NCBI GenBank assembly: GCA_933207985.1
Contig: OW240921.1
Coordinates: 118,200,907-118,264,906 of the forward strand
Origin: Pelobates cultripes
Lineage: Eukaryota; Chordata; Amphibia; Anura; Pelobatidae
Reading direction: 5' to 3'
Length of the DNA: 64,000 nucleotides
Each line of letters begins with the position of its first letter. Within the stretch, counting starts at the first letter, position 1. A program made the position numbers and the translations under genes. This document shows positions 54,100-64,000 of the stretch, one piece after another. The notes below the pieces were generated by a model. It saw only the letters and a program-made list of their open reading frames with translations. It was not told the origin of the DNA and did no database searches.

Positions 54100-56101
54100 A
54101 CAGACTAACAGGGTATCTGACCTCCTGCCGGTGGTTAGTCCAGCAACCCACCCATGCAGCACAAACAGTAATACAGCCCACCCACAATACATGGTTACTA
54201 CACCTGGGTAAAAGATTAGCTCGTCCATGTCCAGGTGCCTCACCACGGGTGTGTGGGGTACGGATAGGCTGCCTTGGTGGGTTGCTGAGTGGGCAGAGAC
54301 CCGCGGTACTGTGCCCTGGTACCAGCGCTACCACGGTAGTAGCCTGGTTGGAGCCATGCTGAAAAGAGTTGGTAGGCTCCTCTCTCGGGATCTGGGGCTG
54401 CTGCTGGATGGGGAGACCAACTGTCTCCCCTTTGGTTACATAGTCCTGCTGCTGGAGGGGGAGACCGACTGTCTCCCCTATGGCTAAACAGCCCTGCTGC
54501 TGGGGGACAGGACCGACTGTCCCTACCCCCGGTGGTGAATGTGCAGAGACCACGGTCCCATCTGCACTGTTGTGGAGCTTACGTTTTCCCCTTGGTGGGG
54601 TAAGCTGCCGCTGGGGAGAGGGGGGTAACAAGCTACTCTCCCATACATACTTTCAGCCACTGGGAAAAGGGGATAACAAGCTCCTCTCCCTGACACTCTC
54701 TCTGCTGTTGGAGAGGGGGACCGACTGTCTCCCCTTTCAATAGATTGTCCCGCTGCTGGGGAGCGAGACCGACTGTCTCTGCTCCCTGCCGGACACACTG
54801 CTGCTGGGGAGGAAGGACGGCACCTTCAGCCCTCTGGGACTCGCTTGACTGCTGGGAGAGGGACCAACTGTCTCCTCTCCCAAGAACTCACACTGCCACT
54901 GGGGAGGAAGGACGGCACCTTTGTCTCCCTGTAATTTACTGGACTGCTGGGGAGCGGGACCAACTGTCTCCTCTCCTAAGGACACACACTGCCGCTGGGG
55001 AGGAAGGATGACACCTTCAGCTCCCTGTAACACACACCGCCGCTTGGGAGGAAGGACTGAAAAAGTGCATTTAAGAATAAAAGGAGTGGACTAGCAGTTT
55101 TATACATATGAATGTGGCACTTGCACGCAAAACCATCTGAAATGTGCAAAGGAGTGCACAAATACCTATACGTAACCTCACACTGGACTGCTGGGGAGAG
55201 GAACCAACTGTCTCCTCTCCTAAGGACACACACTGCTGCTGGGGAGGAAGGACGACACCTTCAGCTCCCTGGGATACATACTGCCGCTGGGGATCTGGGC
55301 AGATTGCCCAGTATCCCTGTAGGGCCGGTAGAGAGACCTCGGTCCCATCTCCACCTGCCAGCTGGGTGTCTTCCCAGGACAAGTCAATAAGGTCTTCCAT
55401 CTCTGGGGCTGGCTGGGACGTATGTGGTACAGTACCAAGGTTTCCTGATAACAGGCTTGGTTGCTGGGGAGGAGGAACTAAACTCAATGCTTCCGGTGGT
55501 ATACAGTCAATAAGCCTGATCATGTCAGAGAGAGGCGGCGTTATACGTTGGAATAGGTAAACATTATTCTGTTCTAGTTCCCACTCCCGGTTGGCAAGAA
55601 AAGATAGATCTGGCTGAATGGCATCGATCTCCGTAAGGTCCCAGTTGTCTGCCCCCTCAGCTCGGATGGACCAGAAGCGAGCAATGTCGGTGTCTCCGAA
55701 CCAGAAATTAGTTTCAATAGTATCCCACAACAAACCAGGGCCATCGTAGTCTTCCCCCTCAATACATTTGTACTCGATCAGCCATGGGTAGAGGTGATAA
55801 GCATGCCACCACAGGGCCCGATAGGAATCATCCAGCCACACCTCTCAACTAGCCTCTCCAGTTCGCTTACCCATTCCTCTGAGGGCTGGTTTCCCAATAA
55901 TGGCATCCGCAGCTCTAGTTCTGCTTGGCGCTGGTTAGTGGTCAGGATTTCCTCGCACTGGAAGGGTCGAATTTTGTCGATGTCTTCCTTCCAGAGATTG
56001 GTACGAAGCGCCACCCTCCACTCTGTCTCTATTTCCTCTGGGATAGGATACTCCATACTGCGCATCACATCCTGTAGTCACTGCTGGAGCCTGGCGTCAA
56101 A
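54100..56101 (-). pseudogene. Gag-like ORF of the 54-57 kb element (broken)
   Basis: Minus-strand pieces align with the intact paralogue at 30428-32881. ELRMPLLGNQPSEEWVSELE lies near 55880-55935, then after a shift near 55845 WLDDSYRALWWHAYHLYPW and DYDGPGLLWDT near 55730-55840, then PPQQ(Q/R)-type repeats, then KGETVGLP-type repeats and a tail near 54010-54250 ending in the LTR. An unrelated-looking segment at 55045-55175 interrupts the repeat region. Shared features confirm one protein family with a conserved Trp-rich N-terminal domain and fast-changing Gln/Pro repeats. Not translatable as a single product. Confidence 0.7.
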
Positions 56102-56164
56102 GTGAGATACTGCACGGCCTTCCATCTCTGAAGTAGTGCTGGTTTTCCCCAATGCTAGGAAGCC

Positions 56165-56182
56165 ATCCCACCGCTGCCACCA
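56165..56182 (-). promoter_or_regulatory. Primer binding site proximal to gag
   Basis: TGGTGGCAGCGGTGGGAT on the minus strand matches, from memory, the 3' end of vertebrate tRNA-Leu (AAG/TAG type) throughout. It borders an LTR-end fragment that starts at 56184. Confidence 0.65.
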
Positions 56183-56183
56183 A

Positions 56184-56471
56184 TGTAATGGATGACCTGG
56201 CACCCCGACTGGGTACCTCCGTTGATGGATGCTCCTAGCACTTCTTGAGGATTCCAAGCACTCTAGTCGACACCACAACCACCGCAGGCCGAACCTCTCT
56301 TCCTTCAGATGTGTGTGCTGCCAAGCGGTCCACGAACCCCATTTTCCCAAATCTTTCTGTAGATAGGGACACTGTATGAACACTAGAGTCGCCCTCAATT
56401 TGTAAATCCACGAACTGTGTCTCTGAGCTGCATTACCTCGCACTAGTACGCCATCCCACTTCGGCCACCAA
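56184..56471 (-). repeat. Extra LTR-end fragment plus second leader
   Basis: 56184-56290 repeats the sense 3' end of the LTR (tgtaatgg...gggtacctccgt...ccaagcactctag). 56380-56471 repeats the leader (cgccctcaatttgtaaatcca, as at 32889-32910) and ends in a second, degenerate PBS at 56453-56470. The order LTR, PBS, leader, LTR end, PBS, gag is not that of a normal element. Confidence 0.7.
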
Positions 56472-57127
56472 TGTAACGGATCAACAGGCACCCCGACTGG
56501 GTACCTCCGTCAAAGGATGGTCCTAGCACTTCCTGAGGGCTCCAAGCACTCCAGCCGACACCATAACTACCGTAGACTCCTTCAGAGAACAGAACAGGAA
56601 CAAGCTCTTACAAGAGCACAGTTATTATAGCAAGGGAATATGCAGAGCATAGCAATCCCTTGTAGCAGATTCCCCCAATAAGAGACAGGACTCAGATTGA
56701 GAGTGAAGTAGAACTGTCTAAAACTTTATTTTACTTGGGACTAGCCCATATGGTCATTACATTAACATTGCTGTGAAAACTCAAAATTACAAACAGTCAA
56801 ATCATAGCAGGCAACATACAGTGACTTATTTATAAATGGATGGGGAAGACCATAATTAACACAGAAGGTCTCTCCTGCATGCAGAATTAGCGAATATGCA
56901 AATCTACCCGAATATGCAAATTACCAGTCTTGCTATTCAGGTAGTGCATATTACTGTTGCTACCAAAAGAGGGCACTACACATGCTCCATAGCCAAATCC
57001 ACCTAGTTTGTATCAATCCTCAGCAGTACTGTGGAGCAGGCAATACATCCCAGGGGCCATAGTCACATGGCAGGAGGCTGGCAATCAGTCTTCTCCAATA
57101 CCCGGTGGCGAGGCTGGTTCCGCCATA
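56472..57127 (-). repeat. Right LTR of the 54-57 kb element
   Basis: 656 bp from TGTAACGG to GCCATA. Its first third also matches the extra fragment at 56184. Confidence 0.8.
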
Positions 57128-57132
57128 CTCTT

Positions 57133-57552
57133 ATTTCCAAATCTAGCTGAATTCTCCTGTTATATTTCTGTCCATAGACCAGCATCTATGTAAAGTCTGT
57201 GATTGCATTAGTATCAACACCAGCTCCGTTAAACTGAAAAACCAAGTGATAACCTTTCACAAAAGGGAGACGCAGGAATCCTCAAAGAAAAGCACTTCCT
57301 GCTTCACATGGTGACAGACTTCATCACAATACAGACATTTTCCATTAATAACAAGCATGACTAGAGACCGATCTTTGTAAGATTGAAAACATCAAATGGA
57401 AACAGTAGCTCACAGGTAAAGAGCCCATCTTTCCACCCAACAAGCAGCACAGGATTTGTTTTATGAGATTTTTACTTGCATGAAATACAGTGTCGTTCAG
57501 GTTATAGTCTGTGTCCCAACTACTATCATCATTTACACCAGCAATTCACACA
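57133..57552. other. Short unassigned spacer
   Basis: Nothing recognised. Confidence 0.4.
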
Positions 57553-57690
57553 GGGTTATTCACTTAAGGGAGAATTTAAAGTAAATTTCAAATTTAAGGC
57601 CAAAGCATAACTGGTTTATATCATTTTTTCCAGTTTAGCTATTTTGACCTTAATTTCGAAACGTGCTTAGAATTCTCCTTTAGTAGATAC
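57553..57690. mobile_element. MITE-like repeat with agggttattcact ends
   Basis: The left part agggttattcacttaagggagaatt and the right part agaattctcctttagtaga are imperfect inverted ends around an AT-rich core (tttaaggccaaa...cagtttagctattttgacctt). Partial relatives lie at 60755-60800, 61490-61560 and 62200-62365. Confidence 0.5.
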
Positions 57691-57964
57691 CTCTGACAGA
57701 GTAAGAGACAGGGTTATTCCATAAAATTTGAATTTCCCCATACCGAATGGGGTAAAATCAGTCGCTAATGTACAGCACCAAACGGACAGCGAACAGACAT
57801 GAATTTGGTCCAGATTTCATTCGAGCCAAATGCTTTAAATTAAGAAAGACTTTTAAAAAAAATTTTTTTTTTTTTTTTTTTACAATTATTACTTTTATTG
57901 CTACCTCCACTATGATTGGGGCCATGAAGGTTAGGTTTCTTAATTGGGAGCTAGCTAGGAGTAG

Positions 57965-58200
57965 GATGAGGTAGCTTAGCTGGCTGAATCCCCATCCACA
58001 AAGCCTGTTAAAAAAGGCAAGGCTACAGGTTCAAATCCCAGCAGGGCCAACCCAACAACCCATCTGTCCGAGGTCGGCAAAACAAGCTCCATCAATGGGG
58101 CAACAATAACATATACTGCTAGTGAGCTGCCCAACTCTGAGAGCGCACTCTGAAGATTGGGACCCATAACTACCCAGGGAAGGTGGACTAGGAGGGGACA
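57965..58200 (+). mobile_element. tRNA-derived SINE candidate
   Basis: TAGCTTAGCTGG (57971-57982) fits the pol III A box and GGTTCAAATCC (58028-58038) fits the B box about 50 bases later. It lacks a tRNA cloverleaf, so a SINE head is more likely than a tRNA gene. The body after 58040 has no match that I recognise. Confidence 0.5.
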
Positions 58201-58204
58201 TGCC

Positions 58205-58880
58205 ACTATTTGGGGGGTGGACAATGGAATGTTTACTCTCTGCAATCGTTTAATTAATTAGTGCCCCCATATGCTGCCCACTTCATCTTCCCTCTTTAAT
58301 ATTACAATTAAAGCCACATACACTTAATTGGAGAGGCCATTAGGTCCTCCCTCTGAATATTACAATAGCCCCCCCACCCACTAACCATGAGTAGTTGCAG
58401 GGAATGTCTTTTAATATCTGTACATTTAAAATAAAAAATAAATATCCCACCCACTGGCCATGGGTGGGGACATGGGGTGCACAGTAACCTGTCCTTCCCC
58501 TATTATTCATTTTAAAGTCCCATGGTGGGGGATGGCACAGAGTGGGGCATAGTGAGGTTTTAAACATCCCTTATAGTAGTATGGGGGTCTTTCTGACCCC
58601 TGTAGGCTTTTTATTTATAACTATTTATTGTGGCGGCTGGCTAGCCATATAATTAACACTCGCAGTGCTATGCCCACTGACTGCTAGCACTGCCAGTGTG
58701 CAAATAGAACTTTAAATCATTCACTCGCATGAATGAATGAATGAATGAAATACTGGATGCCTTCAATGCGGATTCAGTTTAAAATCTGCGCTTTATATAG
58801 GATTCAGATGTGAAAGCACAGATTTTAATTCAGACACCAAATGCATCCGGTATTCGCTCGATAATAGTTCTGTGGTCTCT
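58205..58880. other. Unassigned stretch
   Basis: No coding signal. A gaatgaat run lies at 58733-58748. Repeated phrases around cccacccactggccatgg / cccacccactaaccatgag (58374 and 58446) indicate a small local duplication. Confidence 0.4.
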
Positions 58881-58884
58881 GGTT

Positions 58885-59893
58885 CCTGGCATGTACACAG
58901 CTCTAGGTGTAGTCCTCTGGTTATACCTCTTTCGCTCTCCCTTCAAGTTACTGGTATCCACATAAGTCCATCTGTGCAAGCGCGCTGTCTTGGTGTCCTA
59001 CTTGATTCTGGCCTCCTTTGAGCCTCACATCCAGTATGTTGCCAAATCCTGTAGATTCCATCTTAAAAAATTAGCCATATCCGCCCCTTTTTTGCACAAG
59101 ATCCTACCAACGAGCTTGTCCATGCTCTAGTAATTTCCCGCATGGATTGTTGTAACCCTCTCCTGATTGGTCTTCCCAAAAGCTGTATTGCCCCGCTACA
59201 GTCTGTAATGAATGCTGCCGCCAGACTGATTTTCCTCTCTAGTCGGTTTTCTCACACCTCACTCCTCTGTCAGTCCTTACATTGGAATCCTGTATCCTAT
59301 AGGAGTCAATTCAAGATACTAATTCACACCTATAAAGCACTGAACAACTTTAGCCCCTCATATCTCTTCACTGATCCGCAAGTATGCCCCTTCTCGGTCT
59401 CTCCGCTCTGCCTGTGACCTTCTCCTGTCCACTGCTCTCACCCGTACAGTCAACTCACGCTTGCAGGACTTCTCACAGGCGGCTCCCTTCCTATGGAATA
59501 GCCTGCCTATCGCCATCAGACTCTCGCCGAGTCTTCAATTCTTTAAGAAGTGCTTTAAAACCCATCTCTTTAAGAAAGCTTATGGCCTCCCAGAGCAACC
59601 GCTACCTTACATACTTGCTCGCTCCTAAAGGGCAGCACTCTACTCTCGCCTCCAGCTCTTCTTCACTTCCACCTTATTTGATTGCTATTTCCTGTCTTAT
59701 TGTGTTTTACACCGCACCTCCTATAGAATGTAAGCTCATTTGAGCAGGGTCCTCTTCAACCTATCATTCCTGTAAGGTTTCTTGTAATTGTCCTATTTAT
59801 AGTTAAATCCTCCCTCTCATAATATTGTAAAGTGCTACAGAATCTGTTGACTCTATAAAAGTGGCAATAATAGTAGTAATAATAATAATAAGT
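58885..59893 (+). pseudogene. 5'-truncated LINE (L2/CR1-type) with 3' tail
   Basis: Plus-strand pieces read FEPHIQYVAKSCRFHLKKLA-like text near 59020-59075, MDCCNPLLIGLPKSCIAPLQ from 59142, ARLIFLSSRF...SLHWNPVSYRSQFKILIHTYKALNN to 59350, and later the F/L-rich end of the RT region. The 3' end has tgtaagctcatttgagcagggtcctctt, gtaaagtgctacagaatctgttg and an (AAT)n tail at 59873-59891, typical of L2/CR1-type LINE ends. Motifs A and C are missing, as in 5'-truncated insertions. Confidence 0.8.
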
Positions 59894-59894
59894 A

Positions 59895-60050
59895 TATAGA
59901 TTAAATATAATCCTGGAACACAGTTTTCAGGCTCCCTTGGGCTTGGCATCAGTGTCTTTGTACAAGCAGCCTCATGTTTTTACACAATTTGTTAGTATTC
60001 TACGCAAGTGAAAATGAAAAGCTGTACAGCAACAGTAGTAAGGGTAAACT
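59895..60050. other. Short unassigned spacer
   Basis: Nothing recognised. Confidence 0.4.
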
Positions 60051-60472
60051 TTAAAGGGTCACTCCAGACCCCCAAAGCAGTTTAGCTTGCTAAAATCCTT
60101 TATGTGTACAGAAATAGAAAAATTTTCACCCCCATGGCTGTTAAACACCCGGCCCTGCTTCTTCCTGGTTTGGTTAGCTCAGTGGAACTAAACTTAAGAG
60201 ACAGCAATTGCCCAGAGTTCCTACCTTGCAAAGACTTCTCATTGAGCTGCATTGGGAAGTCTGTGATTGGACAGCCACAGAGAATCTGGGCGGGGCTAGG
60301 AGGGGAGGGCTTTTAAAGGCTGTCTAAAAGAGATCTGCAGTTTTTAGATATAGCTTCAATAAAAAATGTGCATAATTAAATATATGCATGTTTTCATTGG
60401 GTATATCTATTAAAAAAGTATTACTTGTATTTTTTTATTTTTTTTTATTTGGGTAGTGAAGTGTCCCTTCAA
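60051..60472. mobile_element. TTAA-type MITE, about 422 bp
   Basis: TTAAAGGGTCACTCCAG at the left and gtgaagtgtcccttcaa at the right form the family ends. The right TTAA has become TCAA. The GC-rich middle contains gattggacagccacagag. Confidence 0.65.
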
Positions 60473-60474
60473 GT

Positions 60475-61485
60475 TTTCCCGTTTGTGCCAATATTTTCCT
60501 TTGCATGTGGAACATTTTTCCTGTTTGTTTCCTTCGACAGTTTCTTGCAGTGCTTTTTTTTTTTTTTTTTTAAAGCAGGCTGAAACGCTTTTATATTACA
60601 TAAACAAAAATATATAAAGGGCAGTTACTGTTTATGTATAAGGAAATGGTGCATGTGTTGAACTAAAATGTGAAATCCACTTTGAATGCTCACTTGAATT
60701 AATAACGTTGCGAAAACACATTACTCTTAGTCTTATTACACAGTCACATACTTACTCACTAATGTGAGAATTGTTGGGAATTTAAAGCCAATATGAAGTG
60801 AATGTTGCATTTGAGGTCAGTTGTAGAATTGTAGATTGTCTCCCAAGAAAGGTTTCTAAATCTGAATTCAATCCTGATAATTCACAACCACATGGGCTTC
60901 CTGGAGAACCCAGGTATTAGGATAAGAAAGGCCAGAGAGGGATGCTTGGTAGCGAAGTACGTTTTGAGATAGATAGATAGATAGAAGTAGGGGGAAGAAA
61001 GGGATGGGTGTAACAGAAAATACAGCCAGGTACTCACTCAAATTATTCAGGACCAGGATTTGTCAGAAGTGTTTTATTCCGAGGAGCAGTGATAAAAAGT
61101 GCACAGTACTGCGGAAAACAGAATAGAGCATTTACACATCCAGGCTAGGACTGAAATCAGAATCTTTCCAGACATTTAGCTTTCCATCCACAGTTTAGTG
61201 AATAAGACACAAATAGCAGCTAACTGTCTTTGCTATGATATTAAATAGTCTAATTGCAGCTCTAATCAGTCAGCCTCACAGATCTGCAGCTGGAGAGATC
61301 TGTCTGTTTTATCACATTACAGTCCCTTTAATTAGATTACTCCCTATTCTAGCCAACTTCAAACAAACTAATAGGAACAAGTGTTGTGGCTGCTTTATTC
61401 GAATGCTCCTTGTGAAATTAAAGAACACAGCGACACACTTCACTTCAAGAAAAAAAAACAAAAAAAAAAAAACACCAAAACAGAA
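60475..61485. other. Unassigned stretch with MITE remnants
   Basis: No gene can be supported. A (GATA)n run stands at 60968-60985. 60755-60800 resembles one end of the agggttattcact family. Confidence 0.4.
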
Positions 61486-62930
61486 TAACCTCAGGGTTAT
61501 TTACTGAAGTGAGAATTGTATGAAATTCCAAGTTTGAGGCCACCTTAATGGCTACCTAGCTTGTGTAATACTAATGATGGCTATTCTATAGGAATGCATG
61601 TCTCCCCACCCCTTAGAGGGTTAATAGGAGCTCAGTGAGTGGCAGAGCTTTGAAATGATGGCATCCAGGGAGTGCCCTGTAGGAGGAGCAGCTCAATACA
61701 GGTATATAGAACATAGCTTAATAGTATAGGCTGCTTACCTGGGACACCTGCCAGTGCCTGTTTCACCTAAATGGATGCTCAGGTAAGATCTTTATATCAT
61801 TATCCCTGGGTCAGGTACTGATTACTTTTCAACTCAACTTCTATCCTAATTAATGTCACTATTTTTGTTATTAACCCCTGGAGAGTAATTGATGTCTGTT
61901 GGAAGAGGGATATCACTTTCCGAGTCGCATTCCCTGCTGTCAATGATCTGTGAGCTTTTCACTAGAAAAGAAATTGCATTTTTATTTTATTATCATTGTT
62001 TTTACATCAATGAACTTTAATTGAGAGCCTGAATCTTAACCTTTTATTTTTTTTGAATAACTTTCCTGTTTTGCCATATCCTTTGGGTTGTACGATAACA
62101 GACAAAATTGTGATGTTTACAGTTAAAAAAAAAAAAAAAATAAAGATAACCTACAATACGAGAAACTGAAAGCTACTAATTAGGATTGAATTACTTCCCT
62201 GTCCCAGGTGCCTAAATCAGCTAGTGTGAAGAATTTACAAACAAATTGGAATTTTGAGGCCAGAGCAGCTGAATTGGAAAAAAATTGTCAAATCATTTAA
62301 ATATTGTTACTTAAAAATTATTAGCATTTTTCTTTTTGATTCACAGTTCAGTGAATAAATCCATTTGAGATTATCCATGAACTTTTACCTAAAATAGAAC
62401 TATTTCTTTTTATTCATGTGATGGTATGTATACATTTTAAAAAGAGTGACTGGGACTGTATAACACACTGTAACAGTATAAACACACATAGCTGTCTCCC
62501 CATCACTATCCTCAGCTGTTTTAATTTATGACAAACACTTTGTTACGGAAGCAAATTAGTCATTTCAGTGAAACTATTTGAATATTTCAGTGTTTACATA
62601 AGGACACTCATCCCTATCCGGTTATTCAGAATCTCTTTTATAGGAGTTCACCCAGTTCATCCTAAATTCAGCTCAAATAGAAGAGAAAAGGAAGTATGAA
62701 TCAATATTTGGGTTTAGACAATCATGCTCAAGGAAGTTAGCATTTTATAGGAGTCAGTAGTAGGTTGTCGCTGTATGTCCATTCTTGCTGCATTTTGATT
62801 GACTGGAAAACATCTAGTGTAAGACTAGCTTTGATTCCAAGTGTCCCTTATTTATTTTTGAACTATCCTTGCACCTCTCACTAGCTGCTTTTGCTCAAAT
62901 TAAAAAAAAAAAAAAACCTGACTTTTAGGC
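61486..62930. other. Unassigned stretch with MITE remnants
   Basis: 61490-61560 and 62200-62365 carry agggttatttactgaagtgagaatt- and gaattt...aggccagagcagctgaattgg-type text of the 57553 family. A cctaaATGGATGCTCAG|gtaagatc string at 61769-61791 looks like a tiny first coding exon, but nothing else supports it. Confidence 0.35.
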
Positions 62931-63045
62931 AAAAATAATGGGAGTTTAGTTCCAATACACGATCATGCATTGCATACGCCTGCCACAATGTCAATACACC
63001 CCATTATTGGCAGGTCCTACTTTAGCACCTAATGTCTGATCATGG
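62931..63045. mobile_element. Fragment related to the solo LTR at 47347-48251
   Basis: gatcatgcattgcatacgcctgccacaatgtcaatacacccc...ggcaggtccta matches 47860-47915 with substitutions. The flanking sequence does not extend the match. Confidence 0.6.
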
Positions 63046-63049
63046 GAGT

Positions 63050-64000
63050 TGAATTGATCCTCCTGGGACTCTCTGCTGTGCAGGGTTAAATAGGGCTCTG
63101 CAATAAAGAACCTGGAACAGGGAGGGGTGCAAAACCAGGGAGTTGGCCTGGACTCCCAAATAAATTTATATGAAACCAAGAGGGCTGCACTCTCCTGAAC
63201 ATGCAGTCATTAATGAGATAGATAGAATGGTGGTGATAGGCTGGAAGTCTGCTAGGCTAGTTGGTGGGACAGCTGCAATGTAATCTGCCCACAGCTAGTC
63301 TAGCCTTGCTAGGCGTCCACCCAATTTGCTTCCTATAGTTGGAATAGCGTGTATTTAGACCAAACAAGCTGAACTGGGTAAACAATTTTAATTATAAATT
63401 ATTCATTTATTTCAAGTATAAATAAAAATTTTGGTAGTTTATTTAATTTTCCCCGTAGCCACCACGTAAGTGATGCAAATAGGGCACCACGGCAGGCTGG
63501 GCTAGTTAGACTGCTACCCCCTGCCCTTGAATTTCATAAACCTTGATTATTGTGATATATATTGTGCCCTGGGCAGTAACAACTTGTGCATTGCTGTTAA
63601 ATCATTCCACTTTGTTGTTGCCCTGTGGACGCTGGTTTTGATATACCAAACCCAGCTTTTTGTTTATTTTTGCATTGAGATTGGGATTAAAGTTCAGGGT
63701 TAGCTTTTATTTTACTTTTTAGCCATCACTGGCACAAACTCTTCTTGTGAAATGTAACTTTATTTTAAATCCCATGACTATCAGCCAAATGCTGAGTCTA
63801 ACTCACTAGAGGCCCGTAGCCCTCTCTGTAATAAAAATGTTTAATGATTACGGCAGTAAAGGCAAAAACTCTGTTAAAGTAATTCCTCTTCTGCCGTACT
63901 GTAAACCCATGGCAGTATTCCTCCTTCATGTGCAGACCCTAGAATGTAATCCGTGGGTCACCCTTTAACCAACTTCCACCCACTGCAAATTGTTTTCTAA
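63050..64000. other. Unassigned right end of window
   Basis: No coding signal, repeat edge or RNA gene can be supported. Confidence 0.4.

Larger units (their letters stand above)
53870..57127 (-). mobile_element. Older related LTR retrotransposon, target duplication CTCTT, rearranged
   Basis: It begins TGTAACGG and ends GCCATA (the expected final CA has mutated) and is flanked by CTCTT at 53865-53869 and 57128-57132. Sense is minus. Left LTR 53870-54082 is only 213 bp. Right LTR 56472-57127 is 656 bp, so the left copy lacks about 430 bases (equivalent to 56692-57121). The interior encodes broken gag-like pieces homologous to the ORF at 30428-32881 and no pol. Between gag and the right LTR is an extra LTR fragment with a second PBS. 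Confidence 0.8.

Noticed and set aside
57971..58038. tRNA gene
   Set aside because: A and B boxes fit, but no acceptor or anticodon stems form. A SINE head is the better reading.
61769..61791. Tiny first exon reading ATG GAT GCT CAG before gtaaga
   Set aside because: No promoter, no downstream exon and no conservation evidence. A four-codon match to a donor is easily chance.

Overview
This window looks like vertebrate, most probably amphibian (anuran), nuclear DNA. The evidence is AT-rich non-coding sequence with eukaryotic splice sites, very dense transposable elements, and families that I associate with frog genomes: TTAA-flanked T2/Kolobok-type MITEs, a DIRS/Ngaro-type tyrosine-recombinase retrotransposon carrying an SGNH hydrolase, Penelope-like GIY-YIG remnants, CR1/L2-type LINEs, a Tc1 copy and several minisatellites. 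The species call is inference. Nothing prokaryotic is present, and most long open frames are repeats or antisense shadows.

Layout. 1-9 kb: LTR debris in minus sense, minisatellites, a T2-type MITE and large CA/AC arrays. 9-11 kb: a non-autonomous hAT element with an 8-bp target duplication. 12-19 kb: minisatellites, a candidate host exon (14290-14351), a solo LTR with target duplication GTGAG nested in a MITE, and a complete 523-bp MITE. 19-22 kb: a Penelope-like GIY-YIG remnant followed by a hammerhead-like motif, then an 18-bp tandem array. 22-27.9 kb: a decayed DIRS/Ngaro element on the minus strand (gag, RT, RNase H, tyrosine recombinase, SGNH hydrolase). 27.9-34.2 kb: a very young non-autonomous LTR retrotransposon (target duplication ATACC, long repetitive gag-like ORF, tRNA-Leu-type PBS, PPT), whose left LTR was later split by a 1.6-kb insertion. 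34-41.4 kb: a LINE, two palindromes and further hammerhead-like motifs, a Tc1 copy and a hAT-like element. 43-44.7 kb: two candidate host exons either side of a 26-unit 38-bp minisatellite. 47-53 kb: a second solo LTR (target duplication GATTG), MITEs and a LINE. 53.9-57.1 kb: an older rearranged relative of the 28-34 kb LTR element (target duplication CTCTT). 57-64 kb: a SINE-like unit, a LINE 3' end and MITEs.

The only plausible host gene is a three-exon plus-strand segment (14290-14351, 43063-43112, 44606-44684). Its phases are compatible and its splice sites good, but I do not recognise the protein. The two LTR elements encode only gag-like proteins and would need another element's pol in trans. 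The most unusual signal is a motif seen seven times: YTGANRA, a short stem, GAAACG, then a closing arm complementary to the sequence before the motif. This is the layout of a minimal hammerhead ribozyme. In most copies the conserved C3-G8 pair is replaced by U3-A8, and one copy lies downstream of the Penelope-like GIY-YIG domain.
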